A DNA stretch of 64,000 bases from Acinetobacter pittii ATCC 19004 = CIP 70.29 (GCF_000369045.1 NZ_KB849789.1:308586-372585); one strand, 5' to 3'. Numbered from the stretch's first letter, positions 37,748 to 46,998 are shown. The notes: generated by a model not told the origin, from the sequence alone. Numbers and translations: made by a program.

Positions 37748-37842
37748 GGGGTGAAACTAGATAGAAGACAACGTAAGATTGTCTTTTAAAAATCTTGGGG
37801 ATATGGTGATTTTTTTACACCATAATTTTCTAGTTTCATCCC
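37748..37842. ncRNA. Candidate structured RNA with three-way junction
   Basis: Outer stem GGGGTGAAACTAGA (37748-37761) pairs with TCTAGTTTCATCCC (37829-37842, one G-T). Inside are two further perfect stems: AAGACAA/TTGTCTT (37765-37771 with 37779-37785) and TATGGTG/CACCATA (37802-37808 with 37818-37824). All three are consistent with one fold, which is unlikely by chance in a non-coding gap. Strand is unknown and no poly-T terminator follows on either side, so it may be a processed RNA, a 3'-UTR element or a short mobile-element remnant. Confidence 0.45.
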
Positions 37843-37945
37843 ATCTATTTTTGGGCTGGAACCCTCCATTTAGTATTCAATTCATCACTTGATTGAAGCC
37901 TATTTCTTTAGAGTAACTTCAAAATTACTTTAAAAGAGGGTATTT

Positions 37946-38110
37946 CTAACAACGTCCTTTTTTAGCTTGTCCTGGTGGGCAAAAGCCTCCTGGATGTCCG
38001 TAATATGGTGAATCAGGGTCAATCACAATACTACCTTCAGGTGTATGGACCGCACAGGCTGATAGTGACATTGTGAAAATTGCTGCGGCACAAAGAAGTA
38101 AAGTTTTCAT
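37946..38110 (-). CDS. Small predicted lipoprotein (54 aa)
   Basis: Starts MKTLLLCAAAIFTMSLSAC: a signal peptide with lipobox LSAC and lipidation cysteine at residue 19. The mature part is short, acidic then proline/glycine-rich, with two more cysteines (SPYYGHPGGFCPPGQAKKGRC) that could form a disulfide. Function unknown. Ribosome site GTGAGAA lies just before the ATG. It is followed on the same strand, about 100 bases downstream, by the structured RNA candidate, so that element could be its 3' UTR. Confidence 0.75.
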   Translation of the reverse strand: MKTLLLCAAAIFTMSLSACAVHTPEGSIVIDPDSPYYGHPGGFCPPGQAKKGRC

Positions 38111-38219
38111 CTTGTTCTCACTTTTTTATCATTCTCACTTGTACTATAAAAACATTTTGATTATTTTTCGATCTAATTTTGGTTAAAAAATATCTTTAAT
38201 CAGTCGAATTAAGTAGAAA

Positions 38220-39224
38220 TTAAGGAGACCGTAAAATAGTCCGAAATCCAACATGTGTTGCAGCTAAATCAAAATCTTGTGGATAACGGCTACTGCTACG
38301 ATAACGTGAACAATAATTTTGTGCACAAAGAAAAGATCCACCTTTAATTACATATTGAGTGCTGGTGATTTGTTGTTGTCGTAAATCAGAATAATTTCCC
38401 ATATGCTGGTCATGAGCACCTTGATAAGGAGAAGATGTCCATTCCCATACATTTCCAATCATATCAAATAGTTTGAATTTATTTGCCGCAAAACATCCAA
38501 CGGGTGCAACACCTTTAAAGTGATCTTGATTTAGGTTTTGAAAAGGGAATTCGCCTTGCCAGTAATTGGCTTGCGGATGTTGATGTTCATCGGTAGGGGG
38601 CTGATGTAAAGGCGTATCAGTTTTTGAATTGGCTTTAGCTGCATATTCCCATTCTAGTTCTGTTGGTAAATCACGTCCTAGCCACACTGCATAATGTTCA
38701 GCATCGTTTTTACTTACATACCTTACAGGCTCATTAGGAGTTGCTATAGCACCCATACTGCCGTTTGGAGTTTTCCACGTATATCCAGACTTTAGTTGCC
38801 ACCATTGCTGTGGGTGATGAGGGTCTGGTGAGAAAACAGCAGCCTGTTTTTGTTTTTCGGCATCGGTAATATAGCCAGTTGCTTTTACAAAACTTGCAAA
38901 TTGAGCGACCGTAACTTCAGTTTGGTCAATCCAAAATCCTTTGACTTCGCGCTGTTTTTTTCCAAAATTAAGTTCATCGGGATATGCCTTTTCAGAACCA
39001 AAGTTAAAATCTCCATCGGCAATTAAAACCATTCCTGCTGTAGGCTGTTTGAGCCAACCCTGAGGCAGACCACTATAGTTTTGACATTTTTCAATAGACC
39101 CTAAATCAGCTAAAGAAGTTTGCTGTTGCGTCGAAGATGTAGGTTCAGAAACTTTTGAAGATTGGCTACAGCCCGTCATAATAGACAGGCTGATTGTGGT
39201 AACTAAAAATGGCTTCAATTTCAT
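38220..39224 (-). CDS. Formylglycine-generating enzyme, predicted lipoprotein
   Basis: 334-aa SUMF1/FGE-family protein that converts the active-site cysteine of a sulfatase into formylglycine. The core (GDFNFGSE, WIDQTEVTVAQFASFV, LPTELEWEYAAK, MIGNVWEWTSS, VGFRTI) is complete, and the two catalytic cysteines are present as C300-x4-C305 in GGSFLCAQNYCSRYR. The N-terminus is a lipoprotein signal (SLSIMTGC, C19), placing it outside the cytoplasm. Its ATG overlaps the sulfatase stop by 4 bases (ATGA), so the two are translationally coupled. Confidence 0.93.
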   Translation of the reverse strand: MKLKPFLVTTISLSIMTGCSQSSKVSEPTSSTQQQTSLADLGSIEKCQNYSGLPQGWLKQPTAGMVLIADGDFNFGSEKAYPDELNFGKKQREVKGFWIDQTEVTVAQFASFVKATGYITDAEKQKQAAVFSPDPHHPQQWWQLKSGYTWKTPNGSMGAIATPNEPVRYVSKNDAEHYAVWLGRDLPTELEWEYAAKANSKTDTPLHQPPTDEHQHPQANYWQGEFPFQNLNQDHFKGVAPVGCFAANKFKLFDMIGNVWEWTSSPYQGAHDQHMGNYSDLRQQQITSTQYVIKGGSFLCAQNYCSRYRSSSRYPQDFDLAATHVGFRTILRSP

Positions 39225-40897
39225 TTGGCGTTATATTCCTGCACACCATTTTTTTCAGTATATTTTTGATAGACCGATAAAAGTTCTTGAACTTTTGCAG
39301 GATAAAGCTGAGCAACGTTTTGTCTTTCACCGCGATCTAATTTAATGTTGTATAGCTCCCAAGTCCCTGTGCCTAATTCAGGCCGCCCTTGAAGTGCGAT
39401 TTTCCATTCACCTTGTTTTGCATATTTGCTGCCATGCAGCTCATCGGCAAAGCTAAAATTTGCAGGGCGAATAGTATCGGTTTTGTTTTCAAGCAAAGGT
39501 TTCCATGAAATTCCAGATGGCGTATTAATGGCCCGGCCATTGTATTGACCTTGTGGTACTGGAATATGAGCATATTCTAGTAAGGTAGGGAAAACATCGA
39601 GTACAGATGCAAAGCTATGATTTGTCTCTTCCGCTTTTTTCTGATTTGGTAATTTCACAATAGCAGGGGCAGTCGTTGCGCCTTCGCCCGCTGTATCTTT
39701 CCATAAGTGGAAAGGTGCGGCACTGACTTCGGCCCAACGTGGCCCGATATAGTGGTACGAACTAGGTGTACCTACGTTTGCTACAGAGTTATCAAAACCA
39801 GATTCACTGCCATATCCGCCACGTACAAAACCTTCTGCACCATTGTCTGAAACAAAGAAAATTAAAGTATTGTCATAAAGATTATTTTGTTTGAGATATT
39901 GAATAATGCGGCCTACATTGGCATCAAGATTTTCTACCATGCCCGCATAGATTTCCATCTTACGAGCTTCTAATGCTTTTTGTTCGGCTGTTAACTCATC
40001 CCATTTCCCATATTTTTGTGGAGCATTTTGAGTCGCAATTGGTTCTGCTGCATCAAAGTTTGCAGGAATAATTCCAAGCTGTTTTTGTCTCGCAATGCGG
40101 GCATTACGAATTGCATCGTAGCCTACATCATAAACTCCGCCATATTTTTCACGATATTCGGTTGGGGCTTGAATTGGCCAGTGAGGTGCCGTGTAGGCAG
40201 CATAAGCAAAGAATGGTTTGCCACTATTTTTGCCTGAATCTAAGTAGCTCAGTAATTTGTCGGTAAAATAGTTGGTAGAGAAAAAGTCATCAGGTAATGC
40301 CGAAATTGGAATAATTTGCCCATCTTCTGTATAAGTTGAATTTCGTTTAAAGGCACTTGGGGCTTGTTTAAAATGATGGTCTAAACCTTGTAATAAGGTA
40401 AATGAATGATCAAAACCTTTAGCATGTGCATTGCTTTCAGGGGTTAAGCCTAAATGCCATTTACCACTAATATACGTGCGGTAACCATTGTCTTTAAGTA
40501 CTTGGGCAATCGATAAAGAACGTTCGTTTAAATAGCCTTCATAGCCTGGTTGTCCCTTTAAATGCTCTGGGGTGAGTTCCGCCATTGCACCAATACCAGC
40601 TAAATGATGATCAGTACCGGAAATAAGTTGAGAACGTGTTGGCGAACAGGTTGGGGCAGTATGATAATCTGTTAAAAGGCGTCCTTCTTGAGCCAGACTA
40701 TCAATATTAGGGGTATGAATTTCGCCACCAAAAGCCCCTAAATCTGAATAGCCTAAGTCATCAGCCATAATAAATAAGATATTGGGTTGCTTAGGCGTGC
40801 TTACGACATTTTCTTGATTATCATTGTCATTACATCCAGCCAGAGATAGGCTAAATAAAGCAATGGAAAGGCTAGATAAAATTGCTCTGTACTTCAT
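39221..40897 (-). CDS. Arylsulfatase, predicted lipoprotein
   Basis: 558-aa type I sulfatase. The metal site starts with ADDLGYSD (D46, D47), and the formylglycine signature is C84-S-P-T-R88 in PTCSPTRSQ; YISGKWHLG and FFVSDNGAE are further conserved blocks. The signal sequence ends in SLAGC (C22), so the enzyme is likely anchored in the periplasm or outer membrane. It would release sulfate from sulfate esters. The downstream FGE gene activates it. Substrate unknown. Confidence 0.94.
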   Translation of the reverse strand: MKYRAILSSLSIALFSLSLAGCNDNDNQENVVSTPKQPNILFIMADDLGYSDLGAFGGEIHTPNIDSLAQEGRLLTDYHTAPTCSPTRSQLISGTDHHLAGIGAMAELTPEHLKGQPGYEGYLNERSLSIAQVLKDNGYRTYISGKWHLGLTPESNAHAKGFDHSFTLLQGLDHHFKQAPSAFKRNSTYTEDGQIIPISALPDDFFSTNYFTDKLLSYLDSGKNSGKPFFAYAAYTAPHWPIQAPTEYREKYGGVYDVGYDAIRNARIARQKQLGIIPANFDAAEPIATQNAPQKYGKWDELTAEQKALEARKMEIYAGMVENLDANVGRIIQYLKQNNLYDNTLIFFVSDNGAEGFVRGGYGSESGFDNSVANVGTPSSYHYIGPRWAEVSAAPFHLWKDTAGEGATTAPAIVKLPNQKKAEETNHSFASVLDVFPTLLEYAHIPVPQGQYNGRAINTPSGISWKPLLENKTDTIRPANFSFADELHGSKYAKQGEWKIALQGRPELGTGTWELYNIKLDRGERQNVAQLYPAKVQELLSVYQKYTEKNGVQEYNAK

Positions 40898-41021
40898 TGT
40901 ATCATCTGAATTATTAAAAGAATTGGCATGAGTTTAATCAGATGGTTTTTGCAAACAAAACAACGAATTGATCAAAGAAAATCAGAAAAAAGACTGAGAA
41001 TTTATGCAGATAAATAAATCA

Positions 41022-41052
41022 GAAAAAAAGAAAAGCCCATAACGGGCTTTTC
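41022..41052 (-). terminator. Terminator of the first rhomboid gene
   Basis: On the minus strand: GAAAAGCCC, loop GTTAT, GGGCTTTTC followed by TTTTTTTC. It lies directly after the rhomboid stop. Confidence 0.88.
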
Positions 41053-41067
41053 TTTGATTTATATCGT

Positions 41068-41685
41068 TTAGAAAGGAAGACGGGTAAGCTGGTCTAAGAA
41101 ATGTGGAATAACTTTAGGTTCAAGTAAAATGGTTACGATGATCCCGTAAGCTGCACCCCACAAATGAGCGCTATGGTTGATATGACTATTACCTCGCTTA
41201 CCAGCCCAAATACTGTACGCCACATATAAAATAGCGAAAATAATAGCGGGTACAGGAATGAAGAATACAAAAATCAGCTTCCATGGCTGAAACAGAATAT
41301 AAGCAAATAAAACCGCTGAAACAGCACCTGAAGCGCCTAGACTGGCCCAGTTCGCATCATTTTTATGTTGTAAATAGCTTGGCAAAATCGCAAAGATTAA
41401 GCCACCTAAGTAAAACAACACAAAACCCATGTCATAGAAATATTGACGGTAAAAACTTTCAATAATACTGCCAAAGAAAAACAGGGTAATCATATTGAAA
41501 AGTAGATGTGTTCCGTCGGCATGGATAAAGCCATGAGTAATGAATCGATCAATTTGTCCACGTTGCATTGCAGGTGGCCAAAAAATCAATCGGTTCATTA
41601 CGTTTTGATTGCTAAAAGCAAGTAAAGAGATAATGACCGTAATAATAATAAGAGTGACTGTATGGTTAAACGGCAAATGCAACAT
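41068..41685 (-). CDS. Rhomboid-family intramembrane serine protease (205 aa)
   Basis: Integral membrane protease with about six hydrophobic segments. The catalytic serine is S119 in GASG (117-120) and the histidine is H174 in HSAHLWG; the first conserved loop reads HGFIHADGTHLLFNM with the oxyanion residues H60 and N64. It cleaves membrane-anchored proteins; the substrate is unknown. This genome region has a second rhomboid at 51758-52567 with a different N-terminus, so the two are not recent duplicates. Confidence 0.92.
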   Translation of the reverse strand: MLHLPFNHTVTLIIITVIISLLAFSNQNVMNRLIFWPPAMQRGQIDRFITHGFIHADGTHLLFNMITLFFFGSIIESFYRQYFYDMGFVLFYLGGLIFAILPSYLQHKNDANWASLGASGAVSAVLFAYILFQPWKLIFVFFIPVPAIIFAILYVAYSIWAGKRGNSHINHSAHLWGAAYGIIVTILLEPKVIPHFLDQLTRLPF

Positions 41686-41843
41686 AAGAAATATTTAAAA
41701 AATGATCAATACTGAGCTCAATAATGCCATTAAAAACTTAACTTGAAACCCTGTTGTGTATAAATCCGACAAATTTAGTTGATTTTTTTTAAATCCACCT
41801 CATCTTCGGTTAATATAAAGGCATCAGCTTGAGGAATATTGTT

Positions 41844-42482
41844 ATGTCGACTGAGAACACCAACACTGCTGTTGCAGAAGAAATTCCAAACCTTTTGATT
41901 ACACCATCTGCACAAGAGTATTTGCACGATTTACTAACGAAGCAAAATACTCCGGGAATTGGCGTTCGAATTTTTGTTGAGCATCCGGGTACGCCACGTG
42001 CGGAATGCTGTATGGCATATAGTGCGCCAGAAGAAGTGATCCCAACGGATTATAAACAGGACTATCCTGATTTTCCTGCGTATATTGATGCGCCATCTAT
42101 TCCTTATCTTTTAGATGCCGTAATTGATTACAACAAGGACCGTTTTGGTGGTCAGCTCACTTTCCGTGCTCCAAATTCTAAAGTTCCACGCGTTGGTCCA
42201 GATGCTTCGATTGAAGAACGTATTACTTACATTCTTCAGGCAGAAATTAACCCAGGTCTTGCAGGGCATGGCGGAAATTGTAGCTTGGTAGAAGTACAAG
42301 ATGATCCAGAACACGGTTTAACTGCTGTATTGAAATTTGGTGGTGGTTGCCAAGGTTGTTCTGCAATTGATGTTACCTTGAAACAAGGTGTAGAAACTAC
42401 TTTAAGAGAGAACATTCCTGAGCTTCAACGTGTGGTTGACCAAACAGACCATACACAAGCTGAAGGTGCTTATTTCAAATAA
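41844..42482 (+). CDS. nfuA: NfuA, Fe-S cluster carrier
   Basis: 212-aa cytosolic protein that delivers [4Fe-4S] clusters to target enzymes, especially under oxidative stress or iron limitation. The N-terminal A-type domain (degenerate, with ECCMAYS) is followed by the NifU-like domain carrying the ligands C169-x2-C172 in GGGCQGC. I start at 41844, where GAGGA at 41831-41835 is well placed; an upstream TTG would be a worse choice. Monocistronic. Confidence 0.94.
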   Translation: MSTENTNTAVAEEIPNLLITPSAQEYLHDLLTKQNTPGIGVRIFVEHPGTPRAECCMAYSAPEEVIPTDYKQDYPDFPAYIDAPSIPYLLDAVIDYNKDRFGGQLTFRAPNSKVPRVGPDASIEERITYILQAEINPGLAGHGGNCSLVEVQDDPEHGLTAVLKFGGGCQGCSAIDVTLKQGVETTLRENIPELQRVVDQTDHTQAEGAYFK

Positions 42483-42505
42483 TCAAATTATTTGAAAAGT
42501 GAAAT

Positions 42506-42533
42506 AAAAAAGCCTCGCAATGAGGTTTTTTTA
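42506..42533 (+). terminator. nfuA terminator
   Basis: AAAAAAGCCTC, loop GCAAT, GAGGTTTTTTT, 24 bases after the nfuA stop. Confidence 0.85.
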
Positions 42534-42545
42534 TTATTCAATACA

Positions 42546-42564
42546 AATAATGATAATTATTATC
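42546..42564. promoter_or_regulatory. Fur box upstream of the TonB receptor
   Basis: AATAATGATAATTATTATC matches the 19-base Fur consensus at 17 positions and is followed by a further ATATCATTTG half-site. It lies about 90 bases before the receptor start, predicting iron-repressed expression. Confidence 0.88.
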
Positions 42565-42651
42565 AATATCATTTGTAATTTTATTTATCTTTGTTACAAT
42601 GCGGAACTGAAAATGAGAGATGTTTAATAAATCAATATATTGGGAATACTT

Positions 42652-44916
42652 ATGTCGAAGCGTATTATCCAGTCAGTGCTTTCTGTTTCAGTACTGGCAA
42701 GTATGATGTCTATGGCTTATGCTGCACAAAATGAGCAACAACAAGCTGAAAAAGCATTAGAAAAGCCTGCTGAACCAGTGAAATTGGAAACAATTTTTGT
42801 AACAGCTGAAGAGCAGGTGAAGCAGTCGCTCGGTGTATCAGTAATCACCCAAGAAGATTTAGAAAAACTACCAGTTCGTAATGATATTTCTGATTATGTG
42901 CGCCGTATGCCTGGTGTCAATTTAACAGGTAACAGCGCAACAGGTCAGCGTGGCAATAATAGACAAATTGATATCCGTGGAATGGGGCCCGAAAACACGC
43001 TTATTTTAGTGGATGGAAAACCAATTAATTCTCGTAATTCAGTCCGTTATGGCTGGAAAGGAGAGCGTGATACACGAGGTGACTCAAACTGGGTGCCAGC
43101 AGAAGCAATCGAATCGATTGAGGTTTTACGTGGTCCAGCAGCAGCTCGTTATGGCTCCGGTGCGGCAGGTGGTGTGGTTAACATCATTACTAAAAAAGTG
43201 ACTAATGAAACCCATGGCTCAGTAGAGTTTTATACGTCACAGCCTGAAGACTCTAAAGAAGGTGCATCAAATCGTGTTGGTTTTAACGTAAGTGGGCCAC
43301 TGATCAAAGACGTTTTGTCTTATCGTTTATATGGTAATTACAATAAAACAGAAGCTGACGATGTTGATATTAATAAATCAATTGGTAGTACCGCAGCTGG
43401 GCGTGAAGGCGTTAAAAATAAAGATATTTCAGGTCGTTTAGCTTGGCAGGCAACAGATCAGCAAACTGTTTTGCTTGATGTTTCTTCTAGCAAACAAGGT
43501 AATATTTATTCTGGTGACTCTCAGTTAAATGCAAATGCTGAGGCGGATGCGATTCTTTCAGAACTTATTGGTAAAGAAACCAATACTATGTACCGTGATA
43601 GCTATGCATTAACACATGAGGGGGATTGGTCTTGGGGTAAGAGTAAGCTCGTTGCTCAATATGACAAAACGCATAATAAACGTCTTCCAGAAGGCCTTGG
43701 CGGTAGCACGGAAGGAAAAATTAATAATCTTGATGATAAAGCCACTTCACGTTTGGAAACTCTTCGATTTAATGGTGAAGCCAATATTCCTTTTGAATAT
43801 TATGTACCGCATGTATTAACACTTGGTACTGAATGGGTTGAAGACAGATTTAAAGATAATGTATCGACAAACCAAGGGAAAGACAGTAGTGGTTCAGGTT
43901 ATGGCGATCAATTGGCTAAAGGCGATCGCAGTAAAATGGAGTCACGTATTGCTTCTGCATATGTCGAAGATAACTTGAAACTCACAGACAGTACAGATAT
44001 CGTGTTAGGCCTTCGTTTTGATGACCATAGTAAATCTGGTTCTAACTGGAGCCCAAGCTTAAATATTACCCAAAGACTTAACGATTATTTCACTTTAAAA
44101 GGTGGGGTAGCAAAAGCTTATAAAGCACCGAATATGTATCAAAATGCCGAAGGGTATTTATTAAGTACAAATGGTAATGGTTGTCCGGCCAATATTGAGT
44201 CACGTTGCTTGTTGCAAGGTAATGGTGATTTAAAACCAGAAACTTCGGTAAACAAAGAGCTTGGTATCCAGTTCCAAAAAGATATCGTGAATGCAAGCTT
44301 AACTTGGTTCCGCAATGACTATAAAGATAAAATTGTGGCTGGTACAAATGTGGTTGGAACAGTTGATGGTTCAAGCACGAATGCAAATACAGGAGCTGTG
44401 ACCAATACCAAGTGGAATATCTTACGTTGGGAAAATACGCCTAAAGCATTAATTCAAGGTTTTGAAGGAAGCTTAGGATTAGACTTCGGTGATATCCGCT
44501 GGACTAATAACTTTACGTATATGATGGATTCAAAAGATAAACAAACAGGTAATCCATTATCTTTAGTTCCAATCTATACAATTAACTCAATTTTTGATTA
44601 TGACATCACAGATCAGTTAGATGTAAATTTTGTATTTACTCAATATGGTCGTCAAAAATCACGTCAGTTTGCAGAAAGTAGAATCGAATCTGGTATTGGT
44701 TCAGGTGGAGCAAATTCTGCGCTTAAGCCAAGTACTGTAAAAAGCTATAGTACCGCTGGAATCAATGTCGGTTATAAATTTTCAGACAATATAAGTACGC
44801 GTGTTGGTGTAAGCAACTTGTTTGATAAACAAATTTTAAGAGACAGTAATTCAATCAGCCAAACTTATAATGAACCAGGTCGAGCTTATTACGCTTCTTT
44901 AAAATATTCTTTCTAA
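42652..44916 (+). CDS. pirA: TonB-dependent siderophore receptor (FepA/PirA-like)
   Basis: 754-aa outer-membrane receptor. A signal peptide (cleavage near AYA-AQ, residue 24) is followed by a TonB box region (ETIFVTA), the plug domain (RMPGVNLTG, DIRGMGPENTLILVDGKP, LRGPAAARYGSGAAGGVVNIITKK split over two blocks) and a 22-strand barrel ending in phenylalanine (LKYSF). The plug with NSRNSVRYGW is characteristic of catecholate (enterobactin-type) receptors such as FepA/PirA. The start at 42652 fits GGGAA upstream. A Fur box precedes it. The symbol is by family resemblance. Confidence 0.9.
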   Translation: MSKRIIQSVLSVSVLASMMSMAYAAQNEQQQAEKALEKPAEPVKLETIFVTAEEQVKQSLGVSVITQEDLEKLPVRNDISDYVRRMPGVNLTGNSATGQRGNNRQIDIRGMGPENTLILVDGKPINSRNSVRYGWKGERDTRGDSNWVPAEAIESIEVLRGPAAARYGSGAAGGVVNIITKKVTNETHGSVEFYTSQPEDSKEGASNRVGFNVSGPLIKDVLSYRLYGNYNKTEADDVDINKSIGSTAAGREGVKNKDISGRLAWQATDQQTVLLDVSSSKQGNIYSGDSQLNANAEADAILSELIGKETNTMYRDSYALTHEGDWSWGKSKLVAQYDKTHNKRLPEGLGGSTEGKINNLDDKATSRLETLRFNGEANIPFEYYVPHVLTLGTEWVEDRFKDNVSTNQGKDSSGSGYGDQLAKGDRSKMESRIASAYVEDNLKLTDSTDIVLGLRFDDHSKSGSNWSPSLNITQRLNDYFTLKGGVAKAYKAPNMYQNAEGYLLSTNGNGCPANIESRCLLQGNGDLKPETSVNKELGIQFQKDIVNASLTWFRNDYKDKIVAGTNVVGTVDGSSTNANTGAVTNTKWNILRWENTPKALIQGFEGSLGLDFGDIRWTNNFTYMMDSKDKQTGNPLSLVPIYTINSIFDYDITDQLDVNFVFTQYGRQKSRQFAESRIESGIGSGGANSALKPSTVKSYSTAGINVGYKFSDNISTRVGVSNLFDKQILRDSNSISQTYNEPGRAYYASLKYSF

Positions 44917-44924
44917 TCAACACA

Positions 44925-44957
44925 AATAACAAAGGCGCTTTAAGCGCCTTTGTTATT
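44925..44957. terminator. Palindromic terminator between receptor and 335-aa gene
   Basis: AATAACAAAGGCGC, loop TTTAA, GCGCCTTTGTTATT: a perfect 14-bp stem overlapping the end of the minus-strand gene. It lacks a long T-run after the stem, so efficiency is uncertain. Confidence 0.6.
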
Positions 44958-45947
44958 TAAGATATCTAATGTTTTTTCAGAATAATAAAACTTTTCTAAG
45001 TAAACACGGGCACGGCGTCTTAAATGTCCTGTTGTAATTAACTGCTGTAATACAGGCACAAGTAACTTGGTCAGCTCATGTTGTACTAAACCTTCATCAA
45101 TATTGAGGTCACGAAGTAACAAGTCAAAACTACGCTCCTGATTACGTACATACCAAGTATAGATACCATCATGTACTTGCTGTTTTAGATAATCAGTTTG
45201 ACGAATGTGGTCCCAGATTTCATGCCCTAAACCAACCGTTTTTGATAAGTCTTGAGTTTCTACATAATTTTTTAAAACAGAAAGTGGCATAGTTTTAACT
45301 TTATGCCAAACATTTGCCTGAAAATGGTAGAGCTTATCATTGTCAAAATGTTGGTTTAAAACACGCTCACTCATTTGGCTGAGTTTTAAAATATTCTTTT
45401 GCAAATAATGATTAATCGTATCGTCCAGATTTGAATCGGTTACTGTTTCTAAAACAGATTTCCCCATTTTCATAAAACGACCTACACCGGGCACACGTTT
45501 TGACATCGATTCATCTAAATAATCATGCATTGTTTGCTGAATCAGTTGCGTGAGCAGGGCCGAAAAAGCAGGGTTATTCACAATCGTTTTAATCAGTTTT
45601 TTACGGTGCTGTTCCTTACTTGCAACGTATTGTGCAATTCGGTCAATCGTTAGAACAGGAATAACATCTTCAACAGTTGCGGTTTCATTTGCAGGATGAA
45701 TCAATGCAAAGCGAATATGCTCAGCAATTTGTTCAATCAGGAAATCAGAAGCAGGCGTATCTAAAATCTGCTTTTGAATGAGCTGTTGAATTTGTTCAAA
45801 AGTCCACAGATGTTGTAATTGCCGACTCCCCAACCAATGATAAAATTGCTCAAACTCTTGCTGGATCACCTGAGTCTGAGCAAATTGCTCATCTAAAAAA
45901 TCTAGATGAGCTTCAATAAGTTTTTCAATAAGTGGTTGGGTAGACAT
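44940..45947 (-). CDS. Unknown mostly helical protein (335 aa)
   Basis: Unrecognised cytoplasmic protein, predicted to be almost entirely alpha-helical, rich in Gln, Leu and charged residues, with no signal peptide or strong membrane segment. A glycine-containing stretch (RVPGVGRFMKMGKSVLE, about residues 150-166) breaks the helices. It lies 25 bases downstream of the alpha/beta hydrolase gene on the same strand, so the pair likely forms a small transcript. I can offer no function. Confidence 0.75.
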   Translation of the reverse strand: MSTQPLIEKLIEAHLDFLDEQFAQTQVIQQEFEQFYHWLGSRQLQHLWTFEQIQQLIQKQILDTPASDFLIEQIAEHIRFALIHPANETATVEDVIPVLTIDRIAQYVASKEQHRKKLIKTIVNNPAFSALLTQLIQQTMHDYLDESMSKRVPGVGRFMKMGKSVLETVTDSNLDDTINHYLQKNILKLSQMSERVLNQHFDNDKLYHFQANVWHKVKTMPLSVLKNYVETQDLSKTVGLGHEIWDHIRQTDYLKQQVHDGIYTWYVRNQERSFDLLLRDLNIDEGLVQHELTKLLVPVLQQLITTGHLRRRARVYLEKFYYSEKTLDILNNKGA

Positions 45948-45972
45948 AAGGTCTCACAAGTCCGAAGTTTTA

Positions 45973-46998
45973 TTAAGGTGTGGTCGTTTTTGACGACTGA
46001 TTTGTTTCTACTTTAAGTAAAAACGGTAGATATTGTTGCATAACCAACTGTTCAGCTTCCAATATTGGCATATGACCTACATTTTCTAAAATAACTGGAG
46101 GCTGAGCATTCTTTAAAAGTCGTTTTAGTTCACTTGCTACTTCGACATTAATAATCTTATCTTGTTTGCCCCATAGAATGAGCGTCGGTGCATCGATCGT
46201 TTTGGTAAGTACCGCAAAGGAGTCTGGTGTATAGACTTTATTAAGTGCAATCAATTGATCAACCAGTTTTTGTGTTTGAGGTGCCTGATCAATCATCAAC
46301 TTTTCTTGAGCTTGAAGAAACTCTTTAGGAATAAACGGAGGATTAAACATGGTTTGTTTTAATAAATAATTAAAGTCACCTTTTTTAGACACTAAAAGTT
46401 GTTTGAGGTAAGCAGGATCTTTTAAATAAATTGTATTGGCTGAGCGAAAAATACCGCCGCTATCTACTAAAAATAAACTTTTGGTTTCAAATGGATACTG
46501 TCCAGCATAGAGTAGGGCAATAGAGCCACCAAGTGAGTGCCCAGCAATATGAATTGGACCTTTTAAATTTGCAGCCTCAACAAAGCGACGTAATTTTTCA
46601 GCAAGATTTGGTACAGAATAATCGAAGTCTTGGGAAACGATAGTTTCGCCACTACTCGGCAAATCAGGAATAATGACATGATAATTTGTGGTGAGGTAAC
46701 GAGCCATTCGGTTCCAGTTATCACGACTGCCCGCTAAACCATGAATGAGTAGTAAAGTCGGTTTTGTTGTAGAGCCGCCTTCGCTATATGACCAAGTCAC
46801 ATCACCGACTTTTAAGCTTTTGCTTTGTAGGCCTGCCCAGTTACGTTCTTGTTGTAATACATTCTGGAATGTCACATCAATATTATCGGCTGCCTGTGTT
46901 TGAGAAATACTCATCACTGACAATACGCTATAAGCCAAAGTCAGGGCGGTAGCAGTTTTTTTCATAGAGGCCATAATTGATGTGGACAGCCTTGTCAT
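45973..46998 (-). CDS. Exported alpha/beta hydrolase (lipase/esterase-like)
   Basis: 341-aa hydrolase with a signal peptide after a basic N-region (hydrophobic stretch ATALTLAYSVLSV, cleavage near TQA-AD). LIHGLAGSRDNW is the oxyanion region, AGHSLGGS holds the nucleophile serine, and ENVGHMPILE the catalytic histidine. I chose the ATG at 46998 since AAGGA is 8 bases upstream; an earlier in-frame ATG touches this ribosome site. Similar exported hydrolases in Acinetobacter act as lipases or esterases. Confidence 0.86.
   Translation of the reverse strand: MTRLSTSIMASMKKTATALTLAYSVLSVMSISQTQAADNIDVTFQNVLQQERNWAGLQSKSLKVGDVTWSYSEGGSTTKPTLLLIHGLAGSRDNWNRMARYLTTNYHVIIPDLPSSGETIVSQDFDYSVPNLAEKLRRFVEAANLKGPIHIAGHSLGGSIALLYAGQYPFETKSLFLVDSGGIFRSANTIYLKDPAYLKQLLVSKKGDFNYLLKQTMFNPPFIPKEFLQAQEKLMIDQAPQTQKLVDQLIALNKVYTPDSFAVLTKTIDAPTLILWGKQDKIINVEVASELKRLLKNAQPPVILENVGHMPILEAEQLVMQQYLPFLLKVETNQSSKTTTP

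Noticed and set aside
37748..37842. Interpretation of the inverted repeats as a miniature transposable element
   Set aside because: No target-site duplication at the ends and no second copy seen in the window; kept as an RNA candidate instead.
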